Below are positions 28,228 through 37,044 of a stretch of 64,000 nucleotides of DNA, piece by piece. The first letter of the stretch is position 1, and each line of letters starts with the position of its first letter. The stretch is from Heyndrickxia shackletonii (GTDB lineage: Bacteria > Bacillota > Bacilli > Bacillales > Bacillaceae_C), in the NCBI RefSeq assembly GCF_001420715.1, contig NZ_LJJC01000004.1, forward strand, positions 2,862,523 through 2,926,522. The letters are read 5' to 3'. Under the pieces are notes generated by a model, which saw only the letters and a program-made list of their open reading frames with translations, ran no database searches and had not been told where the DNA came from. The translations under genes were made by a program, and so were the position numbers.

Positions 28228-29316
28228 CTACTTAACCTGTTTTATGATTCCACAACAGGAGTAGGACATTTCTTGATATTCTTCAATCGGTACTTTCCGT
28301 TCATTTGCTAACAATAAAATATGGGATACATTTTTATCCATTATATCACGAACAAGTATTTTCCATGGCAGCCTTCTTAACAATACTCTCGTTGTTTCAC
28401 CTACTCCAGGTTTTATTAGATTCATATCCTCTATTTTAAACCGTTTTTGAATAGTATGTACTTCCCTTAATCCCTTCCAATTTGGTTCAGCCATTTTGGA
28501 AGGCGATATTTCCTGACCCAAGATTGAATCAAATTGTTTCGAAATTTCATCTACATAATAATTCGATACGTCATGTTCATAAAGTTCCTGATAAAATTTG
28601 GCACCATGAAAATCATGTTTGTTTAGAAGTTCACGATTTAATACGGTTCTGCTAATTAATCCTGATACAGTTGCATTTAAACAAGCATTTGGAATGAGAA
28701 AATCTTCTCTAGTCCCATAAATATTGGCGCAATGTCCCGGATCGGCTAAGACCGCTAGCGAATCAGAGATGTTTGTTTGATCGTTATGATTAATCTTATG
28801 TATTGATTTATCAAGCTCCAGTTTAATTGCTCCTTTGCCAGTCCAGCCATCAATAAATTGAAAATCATAGTCAGGATAATTCATACTCAGGTATCTAATG
28901 GCATTTTCATCAATACCTCGCCCTCTGATAATCGAAATACTATAATGGGGTAATGAAATTTGGTACTTTGCAAAAATATATCTTTTCACTAATATGCCAA
29001 TTGGTGTTCCTGCCCTTGCTAATGAAACTAATAGTGTTTTCTTCCCTTTTTGCCTTAAAATTTGCTCCGCAATAATCTGAACCGCTCCAGCAATTTTCTC
29101 TTTATAAGCATGTAATGATGCTAAGAAGAAATTCTTATATTCCTCAGAAGGTTCAAATTCCATTGGAAGCATTTCAGAATAATGCTTTCCGGACTGAATC
29201 AATTCTTCCTTATCCATCGTTGAAGTTTCATACATCTTTTCACTTATATCTTTAAGCAAAAAAATGACATCATCATTGGAATAGGTTCCAAAAGGTTTAC
29301 TGTGGACCATTTGCAT
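28228..29316 (-). CDS. StiP/PRTase-fold protein with C-terminal PELOTA-like domain, Ter module
   Basis: About 362 residues. The N-terminal two thirds match the Ter-associated family annotated as StiP cysteine protease or PRTase_1 (LVSLARAGTPIGILVKRYI, HYSISIIRGRGIDENAIRYL, FIDGWTGKGAIKLEL, LADPGHCANIYGTREDFLIP). The C-terminal part (KPGVGETTRVLLRRLPWKIL, HILLLANERKVPIEEY) matches the PELOTA RNA-binding-like domain found with it. Published comparative work places these proteins in a pathway for a nucleoside-like metabolite; the chemistry is not proven. It overlaps the preceding phosphoribosyltransferase gene. ATG at 29316 has AAAGGATGATG upstream. Confidence 0.82.
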   Translation of the reverse strand: MQMVHSKPFGTYSNDDVIFLLKDISEKMYETSTMDKEELIQSGKHYSEMLPMEFEPSEEYKNFFLASLHAYKEKIAGAVQIIAEQILRQKGKKTLLVSLARAGTPIGILVKRYIFAKYQISLPHYSISIIRGRGIDENAIRYLSMNYPDYDFQFIDGWTGKGAIKLELDKSIHKINHNDQTNISDSLAVLADPGHCANIYGTREDFLIPNACLNATVSGLISRTVLNRELLNKHDFHGAKFYQELYEHDVSNYYVDEISKQFDSILGQEISPSKMAEPNWKGLREVHTIQKRFKIEDMNLIKPGVGETTRVLLRRLPWKILVRDIMDKNVSHILLLANERKVPIEEYQEMSYSCCGIIKQVK

Positions 29317-30685
29317 GAATAACATCATCCTTTCTTGTGCTTAAAGTAACAACATACACATATTGAAATAGACTAGCTAATTGGGATAAAAGCGGTGACA
29401 TATTTCCTTCGACAAGTTCTCTTTCAAAAAAGACAAATACCTCGCTATAAAGGTGTGGCTCAATTTGATAAAAATAATTTTGGATAGAATAATCTTCAGG
29501 ACTGGGAAATGTGTATTTACTCTGTATCAAATAATCCTCGTTACGAGAAACAAATATTGGGCTTCTCGTCGTTGATTGAAAATAAACTTCTTTGCCCATT
29601 AGCGCTGCAATTTTCATTGGTAGGTACATCAGCTCTCCATTTCCTAAGCAAAGCGTTTTTCCACCGGAACGAAATGGTACTAATTTTTGAGCTATTGAAT
29701 GAATATAATGGGTAAACTCTTCATTTTCTGAACTATACAACCCAAACCTTCCCGTTTGCCACAAATAATTTGAAGCCGATGAATTGTGATAATATGGCGA
29801 GGTAGATGTGTTTATATCAGATAAATCAATCGGAACAATCTTGCCAAATTTATCCGATTGGTGTTGGTATGTTTCTTTCTTCATCTTTTCATCCTTACAA
29901 TCAACTTCTATCTCCCCGCTGATTAGTGATACAACATGGATTTCAATTCCCATATTGCTTTCCAATCGACGAAATTGATCTATACTTTCTTCATTTCGCC
30001 AATCTAATAAAGTAAGAACCGTGTAGCTTTTACGAGGAAATTCACTTTGGATTGCATGAATAATGTTTAAAATGGTATTTCCGGTAGTAAGCTCATCATC
30101 AATGAATACAATAGGATTTTGATTTTCTATTTGATTACGTTCAATATAGCAATAGTGAGAGGTTGCATGTGAATGCTCCTCTTCAAAATGAATTATTGAT
30201 TCCTTATTCTCTATCTTTTCCCTTGTAGTATGAAAGAAAAAAGCATTTTGAAAGTTATCAAATACACCATGTCCTAATGCAGTAGCAGTTTCTGCAAATC
30301 CAATAAATATCGTACTTTGTGGCAATTTATATGGTTTTATCTCAATATTTGAACCAAATTGAGTAATAGATTCCAAAAAGCCATTTCGCTTCAACGTAAA
30401 TTGTTCGTCTTCTATATGTAATATTTCCTTCATATACTTACTGGCTAACAAAGAACTAGCAAGTATTGAAGTAATCGGATTTACGGGAAGATGCTTTCCA
30501 AGTACTTTGCTGACAAATAAAAAAGATCTTTTCTTATTAATTCTGGCTGCCATTTGGAATAAGGCCGTAGGAGAAATCTGAAAATCATTCCTCGTTATTT
30601 TAACTTTTAAGGATAAATTATTTAGTATTTTATAAGTGTACTCGTTCATTAAACTGGAGGAGTTGGATAAAACTTTGCTGCTCAT
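29297..30685 (-). CDS. Phosphoribosyltransferase with TRSP-type C-terminus, Ter module
   Basis: A 462-residue protein with a clear PRPP-binding loop IVFIDDELTTGNTILNII near residue 190, the signature of type I phosphoribosyltransferases. The C-terminal region (FRSGGKTLCLGNGELMYLPMKIAALMGKEVYFQSTTRSPI) is of the TRSP type, which is known after Ter-linked PRTases. It would attach a ribose phosphate to an unknown base-like acceptor. The ATG at 30685 has GGGGTG 4 nt upstream and overlaps the aldolase gene by 56 bp, so the two are tightly coupled. Confidence 0.85.
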   Translation of the reverse strand: MSSKVLSNSSSLMNEYTYKILNNLSLKVKITRNDFQISPTALFQMAARINKKRSFLFVSKVLGKHLPVNPITSILASSLLASKYMKEILHIEDEQFTLKRNGFLESITQFGSNIEIKPYKLPQSTIFIGFAETATALGHGVFDNFQNAFFFHTTREKIENKESIIHFEEEHSHATSHYCYIERNQIENQNPIVFIDDELTTGNTILNIIHAIQSEFPRKSYTVLTLLDWRNEESIDQFRRLESNMGIEIHVVSLISGEIEVDCKDEKMKKETYQHQSDKFGKIVPIDLSDINTSTSPYYHNSSASNYLWQTGRFGLYSSENEEFTHYIHSIAQKLVPFRSGGKTLCLGNGELMYLPMKIAALMGKEVYFQSTTRSPIFVSRNEDYLIQSKYTFPSPEDYSIQNYFYQIEPHLYSEVFVFFERELVEGNMSPLLSQLASLFQYVYVVTLSTRKDDVIHANGPQ

Positions 30686-31820
30686 GTAGCACCCCGTAAA
30701 CTTTAGATTTCAACAATATTTTTCTCGCCCAATGATAATGTGGCTTTACTTCATTCATTTTGTTATGAAAGACGCTTGCAATAACCCCATTCTGAGAATG
30801 AAAATGATGCATAATGGAAAGGGAATCCATGTACTCTTCATGTGTAACAGCATTTAAAGCATTAACTAGTTTAATATGAGAGGGGTGGATAATTGTTTTT
30901 CCGACCATTCCATTGCTTTTATCAAGAAGAATTTCCTGAATAAATGCTTCATGGTATTCATTATCGATAGGAAAAGAGAATTCTAATCGATTTCTGTCAT
31001 TGGTATTATTATGTTTCATGTTGGGACCAGATGATTGAAAATACTCCCAAACAGGGCCTGAAACAACATACTCTTGATCCACTCTTCCAAAAAAATTCAT
31101 AATATCTGCAATACAATCTCGAATAACTGCAATATCATAAATTACAGTATTACAATCTCTCCTAATTCCAAAAAGGCCTGAAAAATCGGTTGCCCCAATC
31201 CTAATATTTAGAATAATTTCATCATAGAGGTCTAGTATTTTCTTTATGGATAACAATGTTTCCATTCTTGATTCTCTATAAATTACCTCTTTTGTTTCCA
31301 ATATTGGTAATGCATAAAGGGATAAGCCATATGTATTATTAACCATTACAATTTGGTCAAGAAACTCCTTGCCATTATCAACATTAAACTTTGGCAATAC
31401 AAATCCACTTAAAATAGTCGAAGCAGCACCAAGATCTCCCACAAGCTTTTTAATTTGAAACGGATTCCTAACTCGTATAAAAATAAGCGGAAGATTACTT
31501 TGAGAAAATTGCATACTGCGGACGGCTGTGTAAAGCGTTTGTAGTTGAACAATACTATTGATTTCTGCAGATTCAACCTCATCGTCGCTTATAGAATCTT
31601 CTAAACAAATAACCATGGAAGTAAGTCCCGCATATTGGCCATTTAAAAATTTACCAGTTAGGATATCATTAGAAATTTGTGTTCTTGTTCCAGGCATATA
31701 TAGAGTTCCACCAAGAGCATTAGCCAATATTTCCTTTGGTGAATCCTTGTTCCAACTTTCAGGAGAGACGTGAAAAATTGACTTACATTGATCATCGGAA
31801 AGATATTGAAAATGTCTCAT
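30630..31820 (-). CDS. HpcH/HpaI–citrate lyase-like aldolase, Ter module
   Basis: A 396-residue TIM-barrel C–C bond lyase of the citrate-lyase beta-like group seen in Ter loci. Conserved features include PGTRTQISNDIL, the acidic metal-binding segment MVICLEDSISDDEVESAE, RVRNPFQI with the substrate-binding Arg, LPKFNV with a Lys, and GMVGKTIIHPSHI near the C-terminus. It would make or break a carbon–carbon bond in the presumed metabolite pathway. ATG with AATAGGAGAG upstream. It is the first gene of the three-gene module and follows terC after a 289-bp gap containing a structured repeat. Confidence 0.85.
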   Translation of the reverse strand: MRHFQYLSDDQCKSIFHVSPESWNKDSPKEILANALGGTLYMPGTRTQISNDILTGKFLNGQYAGLTSMVICLEDSISDDEVESAEINSIVQLQTLYTAVRSMQFSQSNLPLIFIRVRNPFQIKKLVGDLGAASTILSGFVLPKFNVDNGKEFLDQIVMVNNTYGLSLYALPILETKEVIYRESRMETLLSIKKILDLYDEIILNIRIGATDFSGLFGIRRDCNTVIYDIAVIRDCIADIMNFFGRVDQEYVVSGPVWEYFQSSGPNMKHNNTNDRNRLEFSFPIDNEYHEAFIQEILLDKSNGMVGKTIIHPSHIKLVNALNAVTHEEYMDSLSIMHHFHSQNGVIASVFHNKMNEVKPHYHWARKILLKSKVYGVLHEQQSFIQLLQFNERVHL

Positions 31821-31879
31821 AAAAAACTCTCCTATTCTAGTAATATCCTGACTGGTAATAATAAAAGCGGTAACACATT

Positions 31880-32016
31880 GCTAATCGGAGTACTAATTTT
31901 GTAGTCGCAGGCGAGACCAACGGATACTCAGAGATGTAGTTCAAGAGCTGATGTTGACTTATGGTAGGGAAAAGACGAAGAAATCCGTTAGCCGATTGGC
32001 GCTAGAGCTAGACAAG
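31880..32016. repeat. Structured intergenic element with nested inverted repeats
   Basis: Between terC and the aldolase gene, GCTAATCGG (31880-31888) pairs with CCGATTGGC (31992-32000), and AACGGAT (31919-31925) pairs with ATCCGTT (31983-31989). The element is GC-richer than its surroundings and ends GGCGCTAGAGCTAGACAAG, resembling palindromic repeats I know to be dispersed in Bacillaceae genomes (inference from memory). A short frame inside has no start or ribosome binding site and is not called a gene. Confidence 0.55.
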
Positions 32017-32071
32017 ACTCATCCTGTGGAATATTTATATTATCCAAAACTTATTCTTTCATAATATTTAA

Positions 32072-32101
32072 ATAAGGGATAAAATTTCTTTTATCCCTTT
32101 T
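32072..32101. terminator. Terminator after terC
   Basis: An 11-bp stem AAGGGATAAAA / TTTTATCCCTT with a 4-nt loop lies 9 bp past the terC stop. The T-rich side is modest in both directions, so partial read-through into the aldolase module is possible. Confidence 0.6.
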
Positions 32102-32109
32102 CAAGTCAT

Positions 32110-32880
32110 TCAAGGTCGTCTTTTTCTAGTATCTATGAAAACAATTATTTGTTTTCCCCTTTTGTTGTGCATTTTCTTAAGAAAATGCACAACAAATGTG
32201 GCAAGGAAAATGACAACTAAAATGCTAAAGAAAATGATTTCACTGACATCAAAACCAAATGCTGCAGCAACCATTTTGATACCAATAATAGCGATTAATA
32301 CAAAAGCTGTAGTTTCAAATTCCGGAAATTTCTCAATTAATTTAAGGAATAATTGTGCGACACCACGCATCATTAGTACTCCTAAAATTCCACCAAGGAA
32401 TAACACCCATACTTTATTAGATAAACCAAAAGCAGCAATAACACTATCGATACTGAAGGTAATATCCATTAATTCTACTAAAAGGACAGTCTTCCAAAAA
32501 CCATAGCCTTTGTTTTTGACGTCGTCTTCTTCCTCTTCCTTTTTGATTAGGTTTTTTAATGATAACCATAAAAGGTATAAACCACCAATAACCTTAATCC
32601 AAGTGAATTTAATAAGAAATACACCTAGTCCGATGGAAATAAATCGGAAAAGATATGCACCTAAGATACCATAAAATAATGCTTTCTTTTGCTGTTTCTT
32701 AGGCAAATGTTTTACCATTACAGCAAGCACTAATGCATTATCTGCCGATAACAATCCTTCTAAAATAATTAAACTGAAAATAACTCCCCAACTTGCGGGA
32801 TTAGAGAGTTCAGACGTTATTGCATGTAATGAAAAGAACTCTCCATAATTGTGAAATAAGTCATGAAAAAATTGTGCCAT
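32110..32880 (-). CDS. terC: TerC-family membrane protein (YceF-like)
   Basis: A 256-residue integral membrane protein with seven or more hydrophobic spans. The TerC hallmarks are LEGLLSADNALVLAVMVKHL and VELMDITFSIDSVIAAFG, each with an acidic residue inside a membrane span that is thought to bind metal. TerC proteins in bacilli are linked to manganese export or metalation of secreted proteins. It is the fourth gene after three terD paralogues, as in the B. subtilis yce operon. The last codons carry a perfect 36-bp palindrome, and the tail NKRGKQIIVFIDTRKRRP is basic and unusual. Confidence 0.9.
   Translation of the reverse strand: MAQFFHDLFHNYGEFFSLHAITSELSNPASWGVIFSLIILEGLLSADNALVLAVMVKHLPKKQQKKALFYGILGAYLFRFISIGLGVFLIKFTWIKVIGGLYLLWLSLKNLIKKEEEEDDVKNKGYGFWKTVLLVELMDITFSIDSVIAAFGLSNKVWVLFLGGILGVLMMRGVAQLFLKLIEKFPEFETTAFVLIAIIGIKMVAAAFGFDVSEIIFFSILVVIFLATFVVHFLKKMHNKRGKQIIVFIDTRKRRP
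32161..32196. repeat. Perfect 36-bp palindrome inside terC
   Basis: TTTGTTGTGCATTTTCTT followed at once by its reverse complement. It lies in the codons for the final membrane-proximal segment (FVVHFLKKMHNK) of TerC, about 50 bp before the stop. Confidence 0.9.
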
Positions 32881-32929
32881 TTATTTCTACTGCTCCTCCG
32901 AAATACTTCCCTTATTTAAACTGCTGTTT

Positions 32930-33508
32930 TTATACTGTTAAACCATAGTTTCTGCATAATGCAGCTAATCCTCCTGAGAACCCGCTGCCAATGGCATTGA
33001 ACTTCCATTCCCCTTGATGTTTATAAAGCTCACAAACGACTACAGCGGTTTCAACGGAGAAATCTTCTCCCAAATCAAATCGGAGAATTTCTTGATTGTT
33101 TTCAGGATTTACAACCCTTACAAATGCATTGGTAACTTGTCCGAAATTTTGGTTGCGTGCTTCCGCTTCATGGATGGTAACCGTTATACCAATACGTTCA
33201 ATATGTTGAGATAGCTTAGGAAAATTGATGATAATTTGTTCATCATCTCCATCCCCTTCACCAGTTCGGTTATCACCTGTATGCTCTACACCGCCGTCTG
33301 GACTTTTCAGATTATTATAGAAGACAAAATCAAGATCATTAATAACTTTTCCATTTGCATCAGCTAGAAATGCTGAAGCATCAAGGTCAAAATCATGACC
33401 TCCATTGTATTTATTTGTATCCCAGCCTAGTCCAATGATCGCTTTCGTTAGTCCTGGATTCGTTTTCGTTAAATCAATTCTTTGTCCTTTGGAAAGTACG
33501 ATTCCCAT
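32930..33508 (-). CDS. TerD-family stress protein (YceE-like)
   Basis: A 192-residue TerD-domain protein. The calcium-binding pattern is intact: [34 protein letters not shown], and the C-terminal [20 protein letters not shown]. TerD proteins bind Ca2+ and act with TerC in tolerance to tellurite, phage and envelope stress; the mechanism is unsettled. It is the third of three tandem terD paralogues, 28 bp after the second, with a GGTGAGAG ribosome binding site. About 65% of positions look shared with the second copy by eye. Confidence 0.92.
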   Translation of the reverse strand: MGIVLSKGQRIDLTKTNPGLTKAIIGLGWDTNKYNGGHDFDLDASAFLADANGKVINDLDFVFYNNLKSPDGGVEHTGDNRTGEGDGDDEQIIINFPKLSQHIERIGITVTIHEAEARNQNFGQVTNAFVRVVNPENNQEILRFDLGEDFSVETAVVVCELYKHQGEWKFNAIGSGFSGGLAALCRNYGLTV

Positions 33509-33536
33509 GCTCTCACCTCAATATTATATAGTAGAT

Positions 33537-34118
33537 TTATTGAACATCTAAGCCAAAATCAGTGACAAGCGCTGCCAAACCACCTTGATAGCCGCTGCCT
33601 ATTGCATTAAATTTCCACTCGCCATTATGGCGATATAATTCCCCTACTACAACAGCTGTTTCAATGGAAAAATCCTCCCCTAAATCGTAGCGAATTAATT
33701 CTTCCCCATTAGCTTCATTTACAATTCTTACAAACGAATTCGAAACTTGTCCAAAGTTTTGGTTGCGTGCTTCCGCTTCATGAATGGTAATCGTAAATGC
33801 GATTTTTTGAATACTGCTTGGAACTTGAGACAGATTGACAGAAATGGTTTCATCGTCTCCTTCTCCAGCTCCTGTACGATTATCGCCATTGTGAACTACA
33901 GATCCGTTTCCGCCTTTTAAATTATTGAAAAATATAAAGTCTGCTTCTGAGGTACATTTACCTTCGGAATTTAATAAAAATACGGAGGAATCTAAATCAA
34001 AATCATTGCCGCCATCATATTTATTTACATCCCAACCTAAACCTACAACTATGTTTTGCAGTCCTGGGTTAGTCTTTGTTAAATCTACCTTTTGGCCTTT
34101 TGCTAAGCTGATTGCCAT
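33537..34118 (-). CDS. TerD-family stress protein (YceD-like)
   Basis: A 193-residue TerD protein with acidic ligands [12 protein letters not shown] and [17 protein letters not shown], and the terminal [22 protein letters not shown] at 34118 (MAISLAKGQ) is favoured because family members begin this way, though an ATG two codons earlier is closer to AAAGGATG. It lies between two paralogues and should be cotranscribed with both. Confidence 0.92.
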   Translation of the reverse strand: MAISLAKGQKVDLTKTNPGLQNIVVGLGWDVNKYDGGNDFDLDSSVFLLNSEGKCTSEADFIFFNNLKGGNGSVVHNGDNRTGAGEGDDETISVNLSQVPSSIQKIAFTITIHEAEARNQNFGQVSNSFVRIVNEANGEELIRYDLGEDFSIETAVVVGELYRHNGEWKFNAIGSGYQGGLAALVTDFGLDVQ

Positions 34119-34162
34119 TTCCATAACATCCTTTCAAAATTTAACTAGAGTTTCATATGAAT

Positions 34163-34750
34163 TTAAACAAGTTTATTAGCGATCTCCCCAATTGAAGTAT
34201 CTCTTGTACCTTGTCCAATCGCATTAAATTTCCATTCTCCATTATGGCGATATATTTCTCCTGGAATTAGTGCTGTAAAACCACTGTAATTTTCCGTTAA
34301 ATTAAAATGAGCAAGCTCAGAATTCGTTTTATTATCCACAATTCGAATAAATGCATTTTCAATCATTCCAAAGTCTTGTCGTCTTTGAACAGGCTGATAA
34401 ATATTAACAACAAATTGAAGCGAATGAATTCTTGAAGGAATTTTATGTAAATCTATTAAAATTTGTTCGTCGTCCCCATCGCCATCACCCGTAAGATTAT
34501 CACCAGTATGGCGAACACTTCCACATTGACTTTTTAAGTTACCGAAATAGATAACATCATGTTTGCTTTCTAGTTTTCCTGCCTCATTTAACATTATAAC
34601 AGAAGCATCACAATCAATATTTGGTGTTTTCGTGCCAAAAAATCCTTTTTTCTTCACGGGATCCCAGCCAAGGCCAATTAATAATGAACTAAGACCTGTG
34701 TTTCCTTTTGTTAAATCTATTTTTTGACCTTTCGCTAAAGAAATAGCCAA
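34163..34750 (-). CDS. TerD-family stress protein (YceC-like)
   Basis: A 195-residue TerD protein, the most divergent of the three: it has an insertion KKKGFFGTKTPNIDCDASVIML in place of the usual NKYDGG-DFDLD and a shorter C-terminus. [17 protein letters not shown] keeps the metal ligands. The start is a TTG at 34750 with AAAGGAG 8 nt upstream. It is the first gene of the ter operon; a sigma-W-like promoter lies about 150 bp upstream. Confidence 0.88.
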   Translation of the reverse strand: MAISLAKGQKIDLTKGNTGLSSLLIGLGWDPVKKKGFFGTKTPNIDCDASVIMLNEAGKLESKHDVIYFGNLKSQCGSVRHTGDNLTGDGDGDDEQILIDLHKIPSRIHSLQFVVNIYQPVQRRQDFGMIENAFIRIVDNKTNSELAHFNLTENYSGFTALIPGEIYRHNGEWKFNAIGQGTRDTSIGEIANKLV

Positions 34751-34894
34751 AAAAATCACTCCTTTATGTAATTTATTTCGACATTATACTATTTATATTT
34801 TACTTTATTCATAGACAATTTCCAACAAAAACACCTTTAATGAAAGAATTGGTAAACGTTTTAATAGAAATGTTGTACATCTTGCATTTTTTAT

Positions 34895-34921
34895 TACGAA
34901 TGTCATGAATAAAAAGTTTCA
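34895..34921 (-). promoter_or_regulatory. Sigma-W-like promoter before the ter operon
   Basis: On the minus strand TGAAAC (34916-34921) and CGTA (34895-34898) are separated by 17 nt. This matches the extracytoplasmic sigma-W consensus of bacilli. The B. subtilis yce operon is a known target of ECF sigma factors including sigma-W, so envelope stress may induce these genes. Confidence 0.6.
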
Positions 34922-34938
34922 ATTTCTTATAATAAATC

Positions 34939-36171
34939 TTATACCGCTCTAAAAATTAGGGCAGAATTATGACCGCCAAAGCCAAGAGCATTGCTGAGAA
35001 CCGTTTTTACATCCTTCTTCCTGGCAATATTAGGAACATAATCTAAATCGCATTCTGGATCTTGATTTTCCAAGTGAATGGTTGGCGGAATAACTCCATT
35101 ACGAATCGTCATTAAGGAGAATATTGCTTCTATAGCCCCAGCAGCCCCCATCATATGTCCAGTCATTGATTTTGTAGAACTTATTGGAATATGATAAGCA
35201 TTTTCGCCAAATAATTTTTTTATAGCGGCAGTTTCCATTTTATCATTATTTTTAGTACTTGTTCCATGTGCATTAATATAATCAATTTCTTCTTTTCGTA
35301 AACTTGCGTCTTTTAATGCCAATTCCATTACCTTTATGCTCCCTTCTCCACCTGGAGCTGGGCTTGTTATATGGTATGCATCGCTATTTGTTGCATATCC
35401 AATTATTTCTCCGTAAATATCAGCATTCCTCTTTATTGCTGAATCAAGGGTTTCTAAGAGTAGTGCTCCTGCCCCCTCCCCCATCACAAGGCCATCTCTA
35501 TTCGCGTCAAAAGGTCGGCAAGCAGATTCAGGGTCTGGATTGGTAGATATTGCACCCATTGCACAGAATGCTCCAACACCAAGCGGTGTAATGGATGCCT
35601 CAGCTCCGCCGACTATCATCATTTCTGCATCTCCCCTTTGAATGGCCCTATATCCGTCGCCTATAGCATTCGAACTTGAAGCACATGAAAGAACCACGCA
35701 ATTATTATATCCTTTTGCACCAAGGGTGATTGCAACTTGACTAGAAGCCATATTACTAATCACCATCGTAGTAGAAAAAGGGTATAAGTTTTGATACCCA
35801 CCAGTAATTAAGTTCTGATAGCTTTCCTCAAAACTTTCGATACCTCCTATCGCGGTACCAAAACATACTCCTATATTTTCAGGTAAGACATCCTTACCAA
35901 TGGTCACATTTGCATTCTTTACAGCCATAATGGCAGAGGCAACGGCATACTGTGTAAAGCGATCCATTCGATGCCTTTCATTTACCTTCATATAATTGGA
36001 TAAATCGAAATCTTTGACCTCTGCTGCGGTTTTTGCAGAAAAATTAGTTGCATCGAATCTAGTTAAATAACCAATCCCAGATCTGCCATTTACTGCTGAG
36101 TCCCATATTTCTTCTAGATTATTCCCTAAAGGTGTAACTGCCCCTAATCCTGTTACAACAACCCTCTTCAT
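34939..36171 (-). CDS. Beta-ketoacyl-ACP synthase II-like protein (KAS II paralogue)
   Basis: A 410-residue thiolase-fold enzyme that condenses acyl chains with malonyl-ACP. The catalytic triad is intact: Cys in VVLSCASSSNAIGDG near residue 164, His in NAHGTSTKNND, and His in STKSMTGHMMGAAG. The nucleophile loop SCASSSNA differs from the usual TACASGTNA of housekeeping FabF, and the gene stands alone, not beside fabH. It is therefore probably a second KAS II with a specialised role (inference). It ends just before the ter promoter. Confidence 0.88.
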   Translation of the reverse strand: MKRVVVTGLGAVTPLGNNLEEIWDSAVNGRSGIGYLTRFDATNFSAKTAAEVKDFDLSNYMKVNERHRMDRFTQYAVASAIMAVKNANVTIGKDVLPENIGVCFGTAIGGIESFEESYQNLITGGYQNLYPFSTTMVISNMASSQVAITLGAKGYNNCVVLSCASSSNAIGDGYRAIQRGDAEMMIVGGAEASITPLGVGAFCAMGAISTNPDPESACRPFDANRDGLVMGEGAGALLLETLDSAIKRNADIYGEIIGYATNSDAYHITSPAPGGEGSIKVMELALKDASLRKEEIDYINAHGTSTKNNDKMETAAIKKLFGENAYHIPISSTKSMTGHMMGAAGAIEAIFSLMTIRNGVIPPTIHLENQDPECDLDYVPNIARKKDVKTVLSNALGFGGHNSALIFRAV

Positions 36172-36271
36172 ATTTACATTCCTCCTCCATTTCCCCTATC
36201 AAAATAATCCTATTTTTCAGTTTACATTCGACATAAAATTGCAAAAACCTCCAGTATTTACTAATTATTTT

Positions 36272-36310
36272 TAAAAAAAAAAATCCAAATTGACATTTCT
36301 GCCAATTTGG
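36272..36310 (-). terminator. Terminator after livF
   Basis: On the minus strand the stem CCAAATTGG / CAATTTGG is followed by 11 T. It ends the branched-chain amino acid transporter operon before the KAS II gene. Confidence 0.85.
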
Positions 36311-36336
36311 AATAAATTCTTTCCATTCCATATATA

Positions 36337-37044
36337 CTAATGTCCACCTAGATAAGCACTTTTAACCTGGTCACTTGTATTTAATTCGTCCGGTGTACCG
36401 GAAAGGACGACTCGCCCTGTTTCGATAACATAAGCTCGGTCAGCGATTGATAAAGCCATATTAGCATTTTGCTCCACTAGCAAAATGGTTGTACCCGTTT
36501 GGCTAATCTCCTCAATGATTCGAAAAATGGTTTTCACCAATAATGGTGCTAATCCCATGGATGGTTCATCCAATAAGAGGAGGCGTGGTTTTGCCATTAG
36601 AGCCCTGCCCATCGCAAGCATTTGCTGCTCACCGCCGGATAAAGTACCTGCAGACTGTTTTTTACGTTCATAAAGTCTTGGGAATAATTGGTATACCCTT
36701 TCGAGATCTTGACGTATACCTGCTTTATCTTTTCTTAAAAAAGCCCCAAGTTCCAAATTTTCCGTTACTGTCATATTGGCAAAAATTCGTCTGCCTTCAG
36801 GTACATGAGAAATACCTTGCTTCACAATCGTTTGAGCCGCCTTACCCTTTATTGATTTACGTTCAAATAGTATTTCACCATTTTTTGGCTTTAATAAACC
36901 GGAGATGGTTTTCAATAGAGTACTTTTCCCTGCGCCGTTTGCTCCAATTAATGTCACGATTTCCCCTTGATTAATTTCTAGTGACACTCCTTTTAACGCT
37001 TGTATATTCCCATAATAAACATCTATGTTTTCAACTTTTAGCAT
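36337..37044 (-). CDS. livF: Branched-chain amino acid ABC transporter ATPase LivF
   Basis: A 235-residue ATPase with Walker A GANGAGKST, signature LSGGEQQMLAMGRALM and Walker B LLLLDEPSMGLAPLL. The SMGLAP segment and short length are diagnostic for LivF as against LivG. It overlaps livG by 1 nt (TAATG). It is the last gene of livK-H-M-G-F on the minus strand, a complete transporter for leucine, isoleucine and valine or related substrates. Confidence 0.92.
   Translation of the reverse strand: MLKVENIDVYYGNIQALKGVSLEINQGEIVTLIGANGAGKSTLLKTISGLLKPKNGEILFERKSIKGKAAQTIVKQGISHVPEGRRIFANMTVTENLELGAFLRKDKAGIRQDLERVYQLFPRLYERKKQSAGTLSGGEQQMLAMGRALMAKPRLLLLDEPSMGLAPLLVKTIFRIIEEISQTGTTILLVEQNANMALSIADRAYVIETGRVVLSGTPDELNTSDQVKSAYLGGH

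Noticed and set aside
31893-32064. Short plus-strand frame (RRRDQRILRDVVQELML...) inside the terC–aldolase gap
   Set aside because: It has no start codon with a ribosome binding site, and the same bases form nested inverted repeats, so a structured repeat is the simpler explanation.
36543-36974. 143-residue plus-strand reading frame
   Set aside because: It is antisense to livF, which has complete ABC motifs.
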